Shown here: positions 1 to 11,708 of the stretch, piece by piece
Position numbering within the stretch: the stretch's first letter is position 1
Layout of the letters: each line of letters starts with the position of its first letter
DNA from: Taxillus chinensis
Taxonomy: Eukaryota > Streptophyta > Magnoliopsida > Santalales > Loranthaceae
NCBI GenBank assembly: GCA_023512835.1
Contig: CM042092.1
Coordinates: 55,641,097 to 55,705,096 of the forward strand
Reading direction: 5' to 3'
Length of the DNA: 64,000 nucleotides
The notes under the pieces: model-generated
Database searches by the model: none
Seen by the model: the letters and a program-made list of their open reading frames with translations, nothing else
Told to the model about the DNA's origin: nothing
Made by a program: the position numbers and the translations under genes

Positions 1-1065
1 GGTGTCGGCGGAGAGATGGTCAAGGTAATCTCGGAGTTGAGGTAGGGGAGGCAAAGGGGCTTTTGGAGTAGATGCGGGACATCGGCAATGACGGCAACAA
101 CGCGGTATCAACCGCGGCAGCAATGGCGGAAGTGGAGGGTGTGGGGACATCCGCGACGAGAGGGGCCGAGGAAACAGGTTTAGGGACGCTGCGCCGAGAG
201 GGCCCCGCAACCTCGGAAGGGTCGCCACGGACGCCGTGTCTTGGGAAGCCCGAGAAACGGAGGGTGCAGAACAGACCGAATCCGGGAGGACCGATGAGCG
301 AGCCGACCTCTAGGGCATGGCCGGCGAGGGGTCACCAACGGACGCCTTGTTGTTCCGCGGCAGGAGAGGGCGGAGAGCTGCGAGAGGGACGACGGGCTGT
401 CATGTTCCCATCAGGCGTCGGGATAGCGAAGGTAATAGGCCGGAGGGAATGAAACAACATCGAGCGGGCAAAATGGTCCGGATGAAGATGCTGAAAGATA
501 ATGCGAGTATGCGCCCGAAAGAATGGTTCTTGGGTCCGGTCTGCGATGATCGAAACAAAAATGTCCCCCGTCCATGGGAAAACCTTCGAAACGCCGTACA
601 TGGCCAGAAGAAGGTCGTACGGAACGGAGTCCAGGGCGGATGTGCGAGCCAGGAAACATCGACTCAAGATGGTCGCCATACGAAGCGATAGCGACCTTGG
701 AAGGACTTCACCTTGTATTCCTTGCCTTTGTAGGTGCAACCCATAGAAGCTGCCATGGGATCGGCATCGAGGCGCTGTGGTTCACCGGGGGGTAGATGGA
801 GAGCAGCGCGGAGAACGGTGGGGTTAATGAGGATGGATTCACCGCGAACATAGGAAATCATGGAGTCGGTGGTACAGTGAATCCGTTGGTAAAACTCGAG
901 AATGTTGTCTATAAGCAGATCGACAGGATTGGAGATCAGGTCGAGTAGGTGAGAGGCTTCTAGAAGAGGGCGAATATCGGAAAACCAGTCCAGAGGGTTG
1001 GAGATAGCGCTCCAATCAACCAGATGGCCAGGATTAACGCCGGAAAGAGAGATTCTGGGTGCCAT
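1..1065 (-). pseudogene. Post-pol ORF of element A, PF20167-like N-terminal domain (partial)
   Basis: Begins at ATG 1065 (MAPRISLSGVNPGHLVDW). The first 133 codons are open and include the conserved-looking block EFYQRI, YVRGESILINPTVLRAALHLP and a GKEYKVKSF segment. This arrangement (EFY, then VRG with a short hydrophobic stretch and a Leu-rich ending) resembles the putative plant transposon protein domain (PF20167). Beyond 664 it continues in other frames with MYGVSKVFPWTGD-like sequence, then Ala/Thr/Pro-rich low complexity towards position 1. B has the equivalent ORF at 22983. Position 1 corresponds to about 24050 in B, so the C-terminal part is not visible here. The function in the retrotransposon is unknown; env-like is only a positional label. 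Confidence 0.65.
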
Positions 1066-1797
1066 TGTAGATGAAAGTTGAAGGGCAAGAGGAAAGGTGA
1101 GGTCTTGGGGATTAAAGGAGCAACGAGAGGTTTAGGGATTTGAAAAGGGTAACGCTCGTGCTTTGCAGGAATGACCAGAATATATAAGACCGAGTCCGTA
1201 AATGTCAGCGGGTCTAGGAATTTGGCGAGTGAAACAGTGAACCGCTTGACAGGCTGATGTCATTAGTCTTGATATCGATGCGCCTCCGAATTATAAGATG
1301 ACGTGGAGGCGGCATGACCAAATAAGGGTAACAGCTGTTCGCCTTCCGGAGAAGTGTGTGCATCCCGAGATATGCATTTAATGAATCATCATGATTCCTC
1401 CTCAAAAGCACGCGATATAAAAGAAGACATGGATTATCGCAATTTGACAGTGTCTGGAGTCCGGAGGAATGAACCGACAATCATCCGGAATTAACGATAG
1501 TCGTGTGACGAGTATCCGGATGAAAAGTAGACCGTTTCCGTAGTAACAAAGTGTGGTGAGAGAGAAGTAGATTCCTTTGCTTGTCAATAAGTCGAAGAGA
1601 AGAGACGTACCACAACACTTCAAATCCAAGACTATGGACTAGATTTACCGATAAGGTTGCAAAGAAAATCGGAACCTGTAGCTTAAAACAAGATAAACTA
1701 AAAATACAAAAGCTTAACGGTAAGGATTAGTACGAATAAGAGAAAATAGTCCGGGAAGAACGACATAATCCAGACTAATGAGAAACAGAACTTATGC

Positions 1798-1941
1798 ATG
1801 ACAAAGAATGTAATAGACATATACATACGAGAGAATGATCATATTACTGAATCAGGGCATATGTCAGATAAAAATACACAAGTTCATATAGGTCAACATA
1901 GCGAAACCGTCCTGCTGAACGACGTAGCTAAGATTAATTAA
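1798..1941 (+). CDS. Small ORF antisense to element A, matched in element B
   Basis: A 47-codon ORF from ATG 1798 to TAA 1939-1941 runs opposite to the direction of A. The homologous position in B (22105-22248, minus strand) has an ORF of the same length with no indel, the same stop and the shared segments ESGHMSD and NTQVHIGQH. There is no known domain, signal peptide or membrane segment. The copies are related along their whole length, so conservation alone does not prove translation; the lack of a frame-breaking indel is the only argument. It could be chance. Confidence 0.3.
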   Translation: MTKNVIDIYIRENDHITESGHMSDKNTQVHIGQHSETVLLNDVAKIN

Positions 1942-2124
1942 AAATCATATGATTTGATCAAACTAGGATTCATGAGTGAAAAATGAGGAAGCGGACACAT
2001 GTCAAATGCAAGCAATTGATTATCCGATTAAAATGCATGGTTGAAGAAAAGAAAAACATCCAGGCATGCCTCAATTCCGTTTCTACAACGCATGTCCAGT
2101 CAGATCCGGAAGTAAAAGTTTAGA

Positions 2125-2325
2125 GGGGAGAGTATCCGAGACATATTAGGGGGTCATTACTGAGGTAATAGATGAAGCTTAAGCTCCCCCGTAGATCATT
2201 TGATCCTCTCATTGAAAGACTCCCCCTCAAATAGACAGCCAGGAAACAGGTCATGAGACATATACGGGGGGGATTACTTGAATAATGTATAAAGCATTTT
2301 CTCCCCCGTAGATTGTGCAATCCTC
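2125..2325 (-). other. Cluster of polypurine-tract motifs with inverted partners (element A)
   Basis: On the minus strand CTACGGGGGAG occurs twice and a third tract GAGGGGGAG lies between. Each CTACGGGGG copy is followed within about 40-60 bp by a C-rich partner (CCCCCCGTA or ACCCCCTAA), so hairpins can form. SIRE-type elements are known for repeated purine-tract motifs downstream of pol. The same layout is at 21755-21900 in B. The 3' LTR-adjacent tract of A is off window. Confidence 0.7.
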
Positions 2326-2810
2326 TCGGGTGACCTTTCCGACATATAGAAATTCAGCACCGTCTATCGTTTTGGGAAACTATACTTGGTGATCAGATCG
2401 CGATTGAGTATTCATCCACCAGGCATTCCAAGCTAACCCATTTCATTTCTTCAATTATACATGTTAATAGAGTAATCTAAATAAACAGGCTTTTGTCATG
2501 TGGTGATCAGTGGAAATTAAGATCATGAAACCAGAATGAGGTTAATCATATAAACTTTAATCATGTTTGCTTAAACGACTTCAGTCGGGAAATGCAAGCA
2601 TCCTCCCATTATGAAGTTGATAATAATATCGAAGCATGAAGCCGTTAATCGGTAAGTATAATCAGCATTAAAAACAAGATATATCGTCTACTTCCACTAA
2701 AAGCACAATGCACGTTCGATAGTAAATATACCGTTGAGTAATTTAAATGTGAAACTATGCAGAGAAGTCAAGTATACCTAATCGGATGAGTAGTTCAGGA
2801 GAATCTTGCA

Positions 2811-5800
2811 TCAAGGTAGGGGCTTTGTAAGTATGTCTGCCAGTTGATCTTCAGTAGCAACATGTTCCAGGGAAATGTGATTTTTGAGAACATGGTCGCG
2901 TATGAAGTGATACCTGACCTCAATATGCTTCGTCTTAGGGTGCATGACAGGATTGTTGCTGATAGCAATTGCACTAGTGTTGTCGCAGAGAGTGGAATAG
3001 ATGACATGTTGAAACCGTAGTCGGTAAGTTGACTTTGCATCCAGAGTAGTAGGCGTGCGCAAGAACTCCCAAAGACTATATATTCCGCCTCAGCGATAGA
3101 AGTTGATACGGAATTCCTTTCTTCGAACCATGAAATTAATCTATTTCCAAGAAACCGACACGTACCACTTGTGCTCTTCTTGTCGATGCGACATCCAGCG
3201 AAGGGTCGGCATCGAGTATCCAGGATAAGGTGAAATTGGACTCCTTTGGGTACCGAGTCCCAAATTCATCGTTCCCTTGAGATACCTTAATATCCGTTTA
3301 ACATGAAGCATATGTGACTCCTTGGGATTCGCCTGATATCGTGCATAGATGCAAGTTGCAAACATAATGTCTGGGCGACTTGTCGTAAGATACGAAGAAG
3401 GATCCTATCATCCCTCTCGTAGTCGGTCACATTTACCGATATGCCGTCCACATCAGGATCTAACTTGGCACCGACAGGCATGGGAGTTTCGACGGGAGAT
3501 GAACCTTCCATACCAAACTTCTTAATAAGATCGCGAGTGTACTTAGCTTGATTAATGAAGATTCCTTCCTTCAATTGTTTAACTTCTATTCCGAGGAAGT
3601 AGGACGGGTTCTCCCATCATGCTCATCTCAAACTTGCGTGTCATCAACTTAGCAAACTCTTCACAAAGCTTTGGATTCGTTGATCCAAAAAATGATATCA
3701 TCCACGTATATCCGTACGATCGAGTGTGTCCTTTCTCTTTTCGTAGAAATAAGGTGGTGTCTATCTTCCCTTTTTGGAAGTTGTGAGCAAGTAGGAATTC
3801 GACGACAGGTGTCGTACCAGGCTCTTGGAGCTTGCTTCAAACCATATAAAGCTTTCCGAAGTTTGTAGACTAGATGTCCTGCTTTAGGTTCAATGAAACC
3901 GGGAGGTTGTTCTACGTAAACCTCCTCTTGAAGATCTCTATTCAGGAATACGCTCTTGATGTCCATTTGATAAACTATGAAGTTTTCATATGAAGCATAT
4001 GCCAGGAACATTCGGATTGCCTCAAGTCTTGCTACTAGAGCAAAGGTCTTATCATAGTCTATTCCTTCTTCTTGACGATATCCTTTGGCTACCAATCGGG
4101 CTTTGTTCCGGATTACTATTCCATCCGTATCAAGCTTGTTCCGGAACACCCATTTAACTCCAATGACTTGCCGAGACTTAGGCCTTGGTACTAAAGTCCA
4201 CACATTATTTCTCTTAAATTGATTCGGCTCTTTTTGCATGGCTTCTATCCAATTCGAATCCTGAAGAGCTTCATCTGCCACCTTTGGTTCTATTTGAGAC
4301 AGAAAACACGAGTAAAGACTCATGTTGGAGGTGGTCGCTCTTGTTCTTACACCAACAAGTAGGATCACTAATCACTTGATCCGAGGGATGGTTTTGGGTC
4401 CATCTCGTAATTCCGTGCATGTGATGGATGATCGTGAACAATTTGAAGCTCGCGCATTAGGTGGTTCAGGTGTATCTTCTGGTTGAGCTTCGTCCGGACA
4501 AGATGTTTCCGTATTAGAAGGTACGGTAGAACTAGGTGGTTCTTCAACACTGTTTCTTTCGGTGTTAACTGGTCCGGACGGACTTGAAGGTGCTCCGGAA
4601 TTTTGGGCTTCCGTAGGAGTATGTCCGGAGCTTAATGGTAGTCCTGAGTCCGAGTCATCCGTAGCATCATCCATATAATTTCTTTGTGCCTCGTTGATGC
4701 CACGTGGTTGGTCGAGATGTGTAACAGGAACATTCATAAACTTCGAATAATCGATGTTGCTATCCAGGACCTGCACATTAGAACTTGAAGAAGCAACTTT
4801 TGACCAATCAGGATTAGCTTCATCGAAAGTCACATGGATAGATTCTTCAACTTTAAAAACTTTTCTATTGAAGACCCGATAAGCCTTGCTATGTAATGAG
4901 TACCCGACAAAAATCCCATCATCGATTTTTGGTTCAAATTTATTCCGGGTCTCTTTGCCATTTATCAATATGCGACAAGTACACCCATAAGCTCCGAAAT
5001 GTGAAATTGAAGGTTTTCGTCCTCTCCACATCTCATAGGGTGTTTTCATGGTAGATTTATTTATTAGAGTTCCGTTCGAACATAGCAAGCGTGGAAACAG
5101 CTTCAGCCCATGGGCGAGAGGAAGCGTTGCCCCTGCTAACATTGATTTACCAGCCTCAACTAAGGTACGATTCTTGCGCTCAGCTACCCCATTTTGTTGT
5201 GGAGTTCTGGGCGCAGAGAAGTCATGCTGTATGCCCTGTTCAGAACAATATGATCTCATTTCTGAAAAATCAAATTCTGTACCATGATCACTCCTGATGC
5301 ACTTTATGCTCAGTCCTTGTGAGTTGCTTATCCAGTTGAAAAGATCTACAAGATGCTCAAAAGTTTGATCCTTTGATTTCAGGAACATCACCCATGTGTA
5401 TCTGGTGAAATCATCGATAACCACAAGGGTATATCTCGCACCAGCAAGCAAAGGAACAGAAATAGGACCACAGAGGTCCATATGAAGAAGTTGCAGAGGA
5501 GCAGTTATCGAATTAACTGATTTACTCTTAAAGCTATGTTTGGTCTGTTTGCCGAGTTGGCATTCTCGACAGAGAGTGTCTCTGGAGTATTTGAGTTTAG
5601 GTAGACCAGTGACAAGATCAAGTGATGCTAACTTAGACAATATCTTAAAGTTTAAGTGTGTGCATCGCTTGTGCCATAGCCAACTATCTTCATCTCGATG
5701 CTTTAGTGAGGAAGCATACAGGGTCGAAGAATTATTTCTTAAGACCACCGAGTATATGTCCCTATCTCTTGAAAGGAAACAGGTGTTGGACATAAAGGAA

Positions 5801-6111
5801 ACAATGAAATCCTTTGTCACATAAATTACCGACACTTAGCAAATTATGCTTTAAACCTTCGACTAGTGCAACTCTAGTGATTGATACACACCGTTAGTTA
5901 AAGTGCCATACCCGACGCCTTACCTTTGTTGTTGTCACCATATGAAACGGATGGACCTCGTTTGTCATTCACTTCAACAAGCGAGTCCGATCACCCGTCA
6001 TATGTCCGGAGCATCCACTATCGAGGATCCACTTGCTTTGATTGATCTTTAACTTCAAGTGATCCGGCAATGCATTCCAGGAGATGCTCCTGAAAGACAA
6101 CAGGTTTACAC
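2811..6111 (-). pseudogene. pol of element A: protease, integrase, RT, RNase H (frameshifted)
   Basis: The protease motif WILDSGCSGHM is at about 5990-6037. The GAG-pre-integrase (HLNFKILSKLASLDLVTGLP) and integrase core sit in an unbroken 487-codon stretch (4372-5835). It carries the DD-E signatures IDDFTRYTW, IRSDHGTEF and GVAERKNRTL. RT follows (about 3600-4368) with [23 protein letters not shown] and the catalytic YVDDIIF near 3690-3710. RNase H ends at 2811 with LEHVATEDQLADILTKPLP. Frames shift around 4370, 3660, 3570 and 3365, so no full polyprotein is encoded as read. The integrase block is the best preserved coding stretch of either related copy. The frame opens upstream of the protease in the -1 frame relative to the gag stop. 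Confidence 0.88.
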
Positions 6112-8410
6112 TTTTGGTGCCCAAACTTGTTTCGGGCGGTTAGAGAGAGCAATAGTAATGTCAACATTTCCGGATTTGATTTTGCCGGGACTTTTAGCTC
6201 TCCAAGTTGACTTTAACTTGTTAGTTTCAATTGCCTCTTTTATTTGGGTTTTCTTGAGAGAGATACTCCTTTGAGGTTTAGATTTTGTTTTGCTCGAAGA
6301 ACCCTTTTTATTTAACTGATCTTTATTGGTATGAATTTGATTACAAAGCCGGTTATCGGATAAACTCCAACATTCATAGTGATAATGACCTATTTCCCTA
6401 CAAGATGGAACAGACATATAATAAGCGGAGTACAAACAGGGGATACAGGTCTCTTAGATTTTACTGACTTTCTACTTTGTTCCCTGTGGCCTAATCCATT
6501 GCGTTTGGGTGACGCGCTCTTGGCCTTAGATGCGTCAGCCTTAGCCTTTTCTTTCTTTTTCGGTGCTATAGTTTTGGCTTTAACTGCAGTAGGCCTTCCC
6601 TTCATCTTTAGTTACGAGTGCAACTGCTTCCGGAAGAGCAAGATAACACCTCTACTCCACAATCATAAACTATGGTGCCACCTGAAATGAAACCATCCAA
6701 CGGTTTAGATGTACTAACAGGATATAAGTTGGTTAGTTTTGGAGTGAAATCCAGGAGGACACTTAGTAGCTTGAGCTATGGAAGTCGATGGTTCGGAACC
6801 TAGGCCAGGTTTGACTCGGATGTTGTCGGGATCGATCCTAAAGGTAGAGGTTATTTCCCCGGATTTTAGCCACTTACGATTTATTTCCCTTTCCTGTTCC
6901 AGTTCATTTTCGAGTCGTTTCACAATAACTTTTAGGCCCGTTAGGTTGGTATTTAACAGATGATTTTCAGCTCTTAGATCATGATACCAAGCCTCTTTTC
7001 CTCTAAAGTCAGCTATGTCCTTTTCAAGTCTAGTGATAGTAAATTCAAGGCGTTTATTCTGACTTTCCACATCTTTGTACATTTGAGTAATTATTTGTCT
7101 CTCATTCTTTTCATGATCGCGTTCAATAATAAGAGATTCTAATTAACTCATGAGCTCGAGAGATAGAAGGTACCTCGTATTTGCTATGAGGCGGACGTTC
7201 GGCTTAGGAGTTGGCTCATCATCCGAGGATTCCTCCTCTTCTTCCGAGCCACTGATGTACTTTGTCACGAATGCCTTCCTCTTGTTCTTGCTGTTGTTTG
7301 AGGTGGAGCGGCGAGGAGTTACCTTGTCACTTTTCTCGGCCACTTTTGATTTGGATCTGCAGTCCTTGGCCCAATGACCGGTTTTCCCACAGTTGTAGCA
7401 TTCCTGGGAACTGGACTCCGGTCTCTCCTTCCTTTGGAAAGATGATGATGAGCGTCTCCTGAATCCTTTTATGCTTTTCCGTAGGAATCGCTCAAAGGAT
7501 TTGACGAGAAGAGCTATCTCCTCCTCCTCGTCAGAATCAGAATTCTCGGACGCGTCCGTATCATCATTCCTCAGTATGTTTAAACATTCCGTAGCTTTGA
7601 GAGCTACCCCCTTTTCTTTCCGAGCTATTTTCTCATCCCGGTCGAGTACTTAAACCCGACTTCGTGAGTCTGCAGCTCTCCATATAGTTCTTCAAGGGGA
7701 ACATACGCCGGTTTTGTCCGATTGCATATGGAGTTGTTTGGAGTAGTATCGATCCGGCAAGGAGCGAAAGAACTTGTCATTGATCCGAGATTGAGAATAA
7801 TACTCATTGACAGTCTTCACTCAAGAATGAGCTTGCCGAATCTCCGATAGATGCTTTTGAGTGATTCGCTTGGTTTATGATTGAAACTCTCAAAGTTCTG
7901 CCTGAGAGTATAGATAACGTTCGCATCCGGGACTGACTCCCCTCATAGAGGATTGTCGGTTTATCCCAGCATAGCTTTTTTTGTTGTGTAGCCCTGGACG
8001 TCCGTGAAAGCCTCGGAATCCAAAGACGATGTAACGTAAGCCGAGCCTTTTCGCTAGCGCACCGCCAGGCTCTTTCATCGCTGGTAAGTTCGGCATCCGT
8101 CTTTGGCCTTCTAACTCCATGTTCTCCGATTGTCATCGGAATTGGAATCTTCTGATGAAGACAGGGCCACATGAGATGGTCATGGCATACCATGAACATC
8201 TTCATGCGAGCTTTCCACCGGGAGAAAAGCTCAGGTGTGAATTTGGGCGGTTTTGTTAGAGTAAAACCAGAACTCCGTGGTTGAGCAAGGTGGAGCAGCA
8301 GCGGGTTGAGGTGGGTCGACGTTTTCACCGTCGCTTCGATTCGGGATGGGCTCTTGTGCACCTCCGGAGTTAAGGCGAGTGTTAAATAGCATACCGCTTT
8401 CTTCGGCCAT
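6106..8410 (-). pseudogene. gag of element A (frameshifted)
   Basis: Gag forms the cytoplasmic virus-like particle and packages the element RNA. The start chosen is the ATG at 8410 (MAEESGMLF), about 50 bp after the primer site, and it aligns with the start in B. Pieces lie in several frames, so at least four indels break it. A CCHC zinc knuckle (CX2CX4HX4C, C-Y-N-C-G-K-T-G-H) lies at 7359-7400. Downstream is a Lys/Ser/Glu-rich segment (about 7150-7345), then a predicted coiled coil with regular Leu/Ile heptads (about 6840-7140), then a basic Ser/Lys-rich tail. It ends at the stop after VWAPKV (6106-6108), at the same place as in B. The long C-terminal extension beyond the zinc knuckle is typical of SIRE-type gags. 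Confidence 0.8.
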
Positions 8411-8457
8411 TGCTGAGAGCGAAAAAGTGGGATCTCTATTTAGAACAAATAGAACTT

Positions 8458-8469
8458 GCTCGATACCAC
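8458..8469 (-). other. Primer binding site of element A (initiator Met tRNA type)
   Basis: Two bases inside the LTR end, the minus strand reads TGGTATCGAGCA. The canonical Copia primer site complementary to initiator methionine tRNA is TGGTATCAGAGC, so this is the same site lacking one A. B has the identical variant at 15499-15510. Confidence 0.75.
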
Positions 8470-8470
8470 T

Positions 8471-9773
8471 TGATGGTCCCTTGGAGCCTAGAGGGGGTGA
8501 ATAGGCTCTTATCGAAACTCTTTCTAATCTCTTAGGACACAAACACTTATCCAGGTTAAGTGATAGAATCATCACGGAAGATAACCAGATAGTGGAAGTA
8601 TTTTGTTTTATTATCAAAAGATAAATACAACAAAATAGAAGCAAGACTCTCTTACACTCTGTTTACAAAGGGATTCACACACTAGCCTATTTCTATCTTT
8701 TGAACTTTTGTGCATACACAGGGTTGATCTTGGCTTGCTTACGCACTCTTACACAAATGTACGAGTATGAATATTTATACAAACATTCCTAAGAGACAAC
8801 CTTGGAACTTGTAGTTCCGGAATGCGTTCAAGACTAACTATTCCTCGGTAATCTCTCTGCCTTGACCGCTACGGTTTGTGGAGCTCAAGATCTTGGGTTT
8901 GAAGAGTATAAGTGTCTTTGTGAGTTCCCAAATATAATTGAGGTTGTGTCCACATATCCGAGTGATCCACGTGTAAGATTCTTCAGGTTCTCAACGAGTT
9001 TGTCTTACATCGGGACACCACGAGCCGATAACTTTAAATGCGGTAGATTGAAGTAGCATCTTCTTGGTTCGGTGTAATTTTCCTTACTCCGTTGCTAATG
9101 AAGCTCGGAACCTTACTCCGTGTCAGTGGTTGCTTACTCCGTATCTATTAGGTCCTGGAATCCTTAGTCCGTGTCAGCACTTCCTTATTCCGCATGTAAG
9201 TTCTTTACTCCGTATGTATGTTCCTTACTCCGTATGAGTGAGTGGCCCGAATTCCTTACTCCGCATCTAGTTTCCTTACTCCGTGCGAATAAAGACTCGG
9301 GTCCCTATTCCGCATCAATACTTCCGTACTCCGTATGTATGAAAAACTCGGATGCCTTACTCCGTGTCTTCTTTAGTTCGCTTGAGGAGAAGACTTAACT
9401 TTTTCTTTAACTCCATGTCAAACCTTTTACTTCATGTGACCTTGTAGACCAAGACTCTTACTCCACATCAGTTTGACTTAGTCCATTTGAGGCATTAGGA
9501 ACAGATTCCGTAATCCGTAACTTTTAAATTCTTAGTCCGCACGAATGTTCCTTATTCCGTATATATTGGTGACTTGGTTATTTACCAAGTGTTTGACGAC
9601 ACTCACTCTTGTCCGGATTAGGATTATGTATCCTGTCCTTAGCTTTGCTCTCACGAGTGTATCTCCGGATTAATAACATATCTTCTGCAACGATCAAAGA
9701 AACACAAAAGATCTCGAGATCAAATTACATAAGGCTTTATCAAGATTATCCAAATTCTGGGCTTGATCCAACA
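8471..9773 (-). repeat. 5' LTR of element A
   Basis: On the minus strand the LTR begins TGTTGGATCAAGCCCAGAAT at 9773 and ends in CA at 8471, about 1303 bp. It matches the LTRs of B (14301-15496, 25886-27089) and F (60826-62248). The U3 portion (about 9060-9560) is an irregular array whose sense unit resembles TACGGAGTAAGGAA. A TATA box in sense orientation (TATAAATA, 8772-8779) lies about 300 bp before the LTR end. The C-rich run typical of this lineage is close to the 3' end. Confidence 0.9.
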
Positions 9774-11435
9774 AGAGGCATCGCTTCCTCCAGTTTGTTG
9801 CCCCTATTGGCATCGATCACATCCTTGGTCACTATGAATCCATTCTTGTGTAGGGTCATGAATAATTGATACTTGTCCGTCTTGATTGTGGAATCCTGTC
9901 TAGGAGAATTTCCATATTCGGCTATTACATGGGCAACATTGCCTGAGTGTTCCGGAAGAGGGTTGGTACCCACATTGGGAGTGCCAGTCATTTTAGAGAA
10001 GTCCAACCACCCAGCATCTCTTAAATGTTGTATCTTCCTTTTTAAGGCGAAACAACCTTCTGTGTCATGTCCAATTCCACCTCCATGGTATGCGCAACTG
10101 GTATCAGCTTTGTACCAATTAGGATATGGAGGGCTTAACTTTTTTAGGGGCACCTGGACCGACAAGTCCCGCTGCCAATAGTCCGGTGTACGCTTCCGTG
10201 TATGTGATTGGAATTGGATCAAATTTCTCCTTTCCTGTTTTTTGCTTCTTCCATGGCTGCTTTGATTGCTCGGACCGAGATTGGTTGGTTGAATAAAAGT
10301 TCCCACCCTGAGGCTGATATTGTGGGTTTGGGGCTTGAGCAATGTAGGACACTGTCGAAGATCCTCCATAACACCCAGGTGTGGTTGATTGTTGGGGTTG
10401 TTATGACCCAGTGCCATTATAGTCAGCCTTGGGTTGCCATACTGCCTGGGATTCTCCTTCTTTCTTTCGATTGGAGGAAGAGGGCTTTCTAGAAGCTTCA
10501 TACTTGCTTCCCCCCGAGTTTTCCTTCCCTTATGCCACCTTCGATTCGTTCTCCGAGGCGACCAAGTCTGCAAAGCTACTTGAAACATTCCCGATTAGTT
10601 TTTTGTAGTAAACCCCTTTCATGGTGCTGATAAAGAGGGTGGTAAGTTCTCTTTCGGTGAGTGGAGGCTGAACATCCATTGCTTGCCTCTCTCCATCGTC
10701 GGGCATAAACTTTGAAGCTTTCATTACTTCCTTTTTTAACCGATCGTAGGGCCATCCGATCTAATGCCAGTTTGGTGACATGCTTATATTGAGCTAAGAA
10801 TGCCGTGGCGAGCTCACTCCATGTTCCGATACGGCTACCTTCAAGTTGGATATACCATCGCAGTGGACCACCAGGTTAGGCTCTCCTGGGAAGCAATGCA
10901 TTAAGAGTTTGTCATTGTCTGCATGGGCCGCAATCTTACGGCAATACATGGTCACATGTGTTCTAGGACACTGAGTACCATTGAACTTTTCAAAATCAGG
11001 CATCTTGAATTTGGATGGAAGTACTATGCCTGGCACCAAACATAAATCATGCGGGTTGGTCCCTCCATATGTTTTTACCCCCTCCACAGCTTTCAGTCGG
11101 GCCTCAATAGATTTCCAATCAGATGGTTGAGCGAGGGATTCCATAGCTTCAATGATATTTGGGGTCGGCACCCCCATAGCAGGTGGTGTAGGTGGGACTT
11201 GATGTGATGCCCCCGGAACCATGTTTGCTGGAGCGTACGCTTGTGAAGCATGTGGTGCATGTTCTTGCTCTTGATTAATAGCTCCTGTAGTTGGGCTAGC
11301 TTCTCTCTCGGCGGTCATCTTGGCTAGCATGTCCATCATAGTTTTTAACTGAGCCTGCACTTGGAGCATGCTCCCCTCGATCTCTTCTTGAGCCTGCTCA
11401 AGACCAGTAAGTCTGTCCTCGGTATGCTCTGCCAT
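9774..11435 (-). pseudogene. gag of element C (truncated by A, frameshifted)
   Basis: Start chosen at ATG 11435 (MAEHTEDRLTGLEQ). Residues 1-45 form a likely coiled coil, followed by a Pro/Ala-rich linker and the gag core KFKMPDFEKFNGTQCPRTHV, near 150 residues in. A second piece (10588-9774, different frame) contains a CX2H-type knuckle, CAYHGGGIGHDTEGCFALK, and IQHLRDAGWLDF, a motif typical of Tat-type gags just before the protease. Frames change near 10790 and 10590. It ends at the insertion border of A, so the protease and the rest of pol are missing here. Confidence 0.8.
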
Positions 11436-11708
11436 TACAGGAGATGTCTGACGACTAGAGGACCTTAAGTTGTATGAGTGCCCAATTTTGCTAAAGGCCT
11501 TCTAGCAAACCTGGCGAATCTGGAAAGTTTATTTTGGTTCTCACTTTTTAAGTATGAGTGCATGATATGCATGAGATGCAAAGAAACAAACTTTATTAAG
11601 TTGGAAACCAAACTTCAAAGGGTACAAATAGTCAAACTGAATTTAAAACAAGTAAAATGACATGAAATCCTTAAAACTATATGTTCTAGGACAAGCTTTG
11701 ATGATCTC
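11436..11708 (-). other. Spacer between ORF1 and gag of element C
   Basis: 273 bp with no ORF on the sense strand. In Ogre elements an intron or spacer separates ORF1 from gag. I see no decisive splice pair. Confidence 0.4.

Larger units (their letters stand above)
1066..2810 (-). other. Post-pol spacer of element A
   Basis: No sense-strand ORF of note. It holds the purine-tract cluster (2130-2320) and an antisense 47-codon ORF at 1798-1941 described separately. It aligns with 21263-22982 of element B, so it is part of the element and not flanking DNA. Confidence 0.75.
1..9773 (-). mobile_element. SIRE/Maximus-type Copia retrotransposon A (partial, 3' end off window)
   Basis: Read on the minus strand, the order is 5' LTR (8471-9773), primer site, gag with zinc knuckle, protease, integrase, reverse transcriptase, RNase H, a post-pol spacer with repeated polypurine tracts, and an extra post-pol ORF that runs off position 1. 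The order protease-integrase-RT-RNase H is diagnostic of Ty1/Copia. The very long gag with a coiled coil, the LTR ending in a C-rich run, the multiple purine tracts and the post-pol ORF fit the SIRE/Maximus lineage. It interrupts the gag gene of element C at 9774. The five bases 9774-9778 (AGAGG) would be one target-site copy; its partner and the 3' LTR lie left of the window. It is a diverged relative of element B. Confidence 0.9.

Noticed and set aside
9171..9398. 75-codon ORF in the LTR of element A
   Set aside because: Created by the repeated CTTACTCCGTATG units of U3; it does not persist in B or F.
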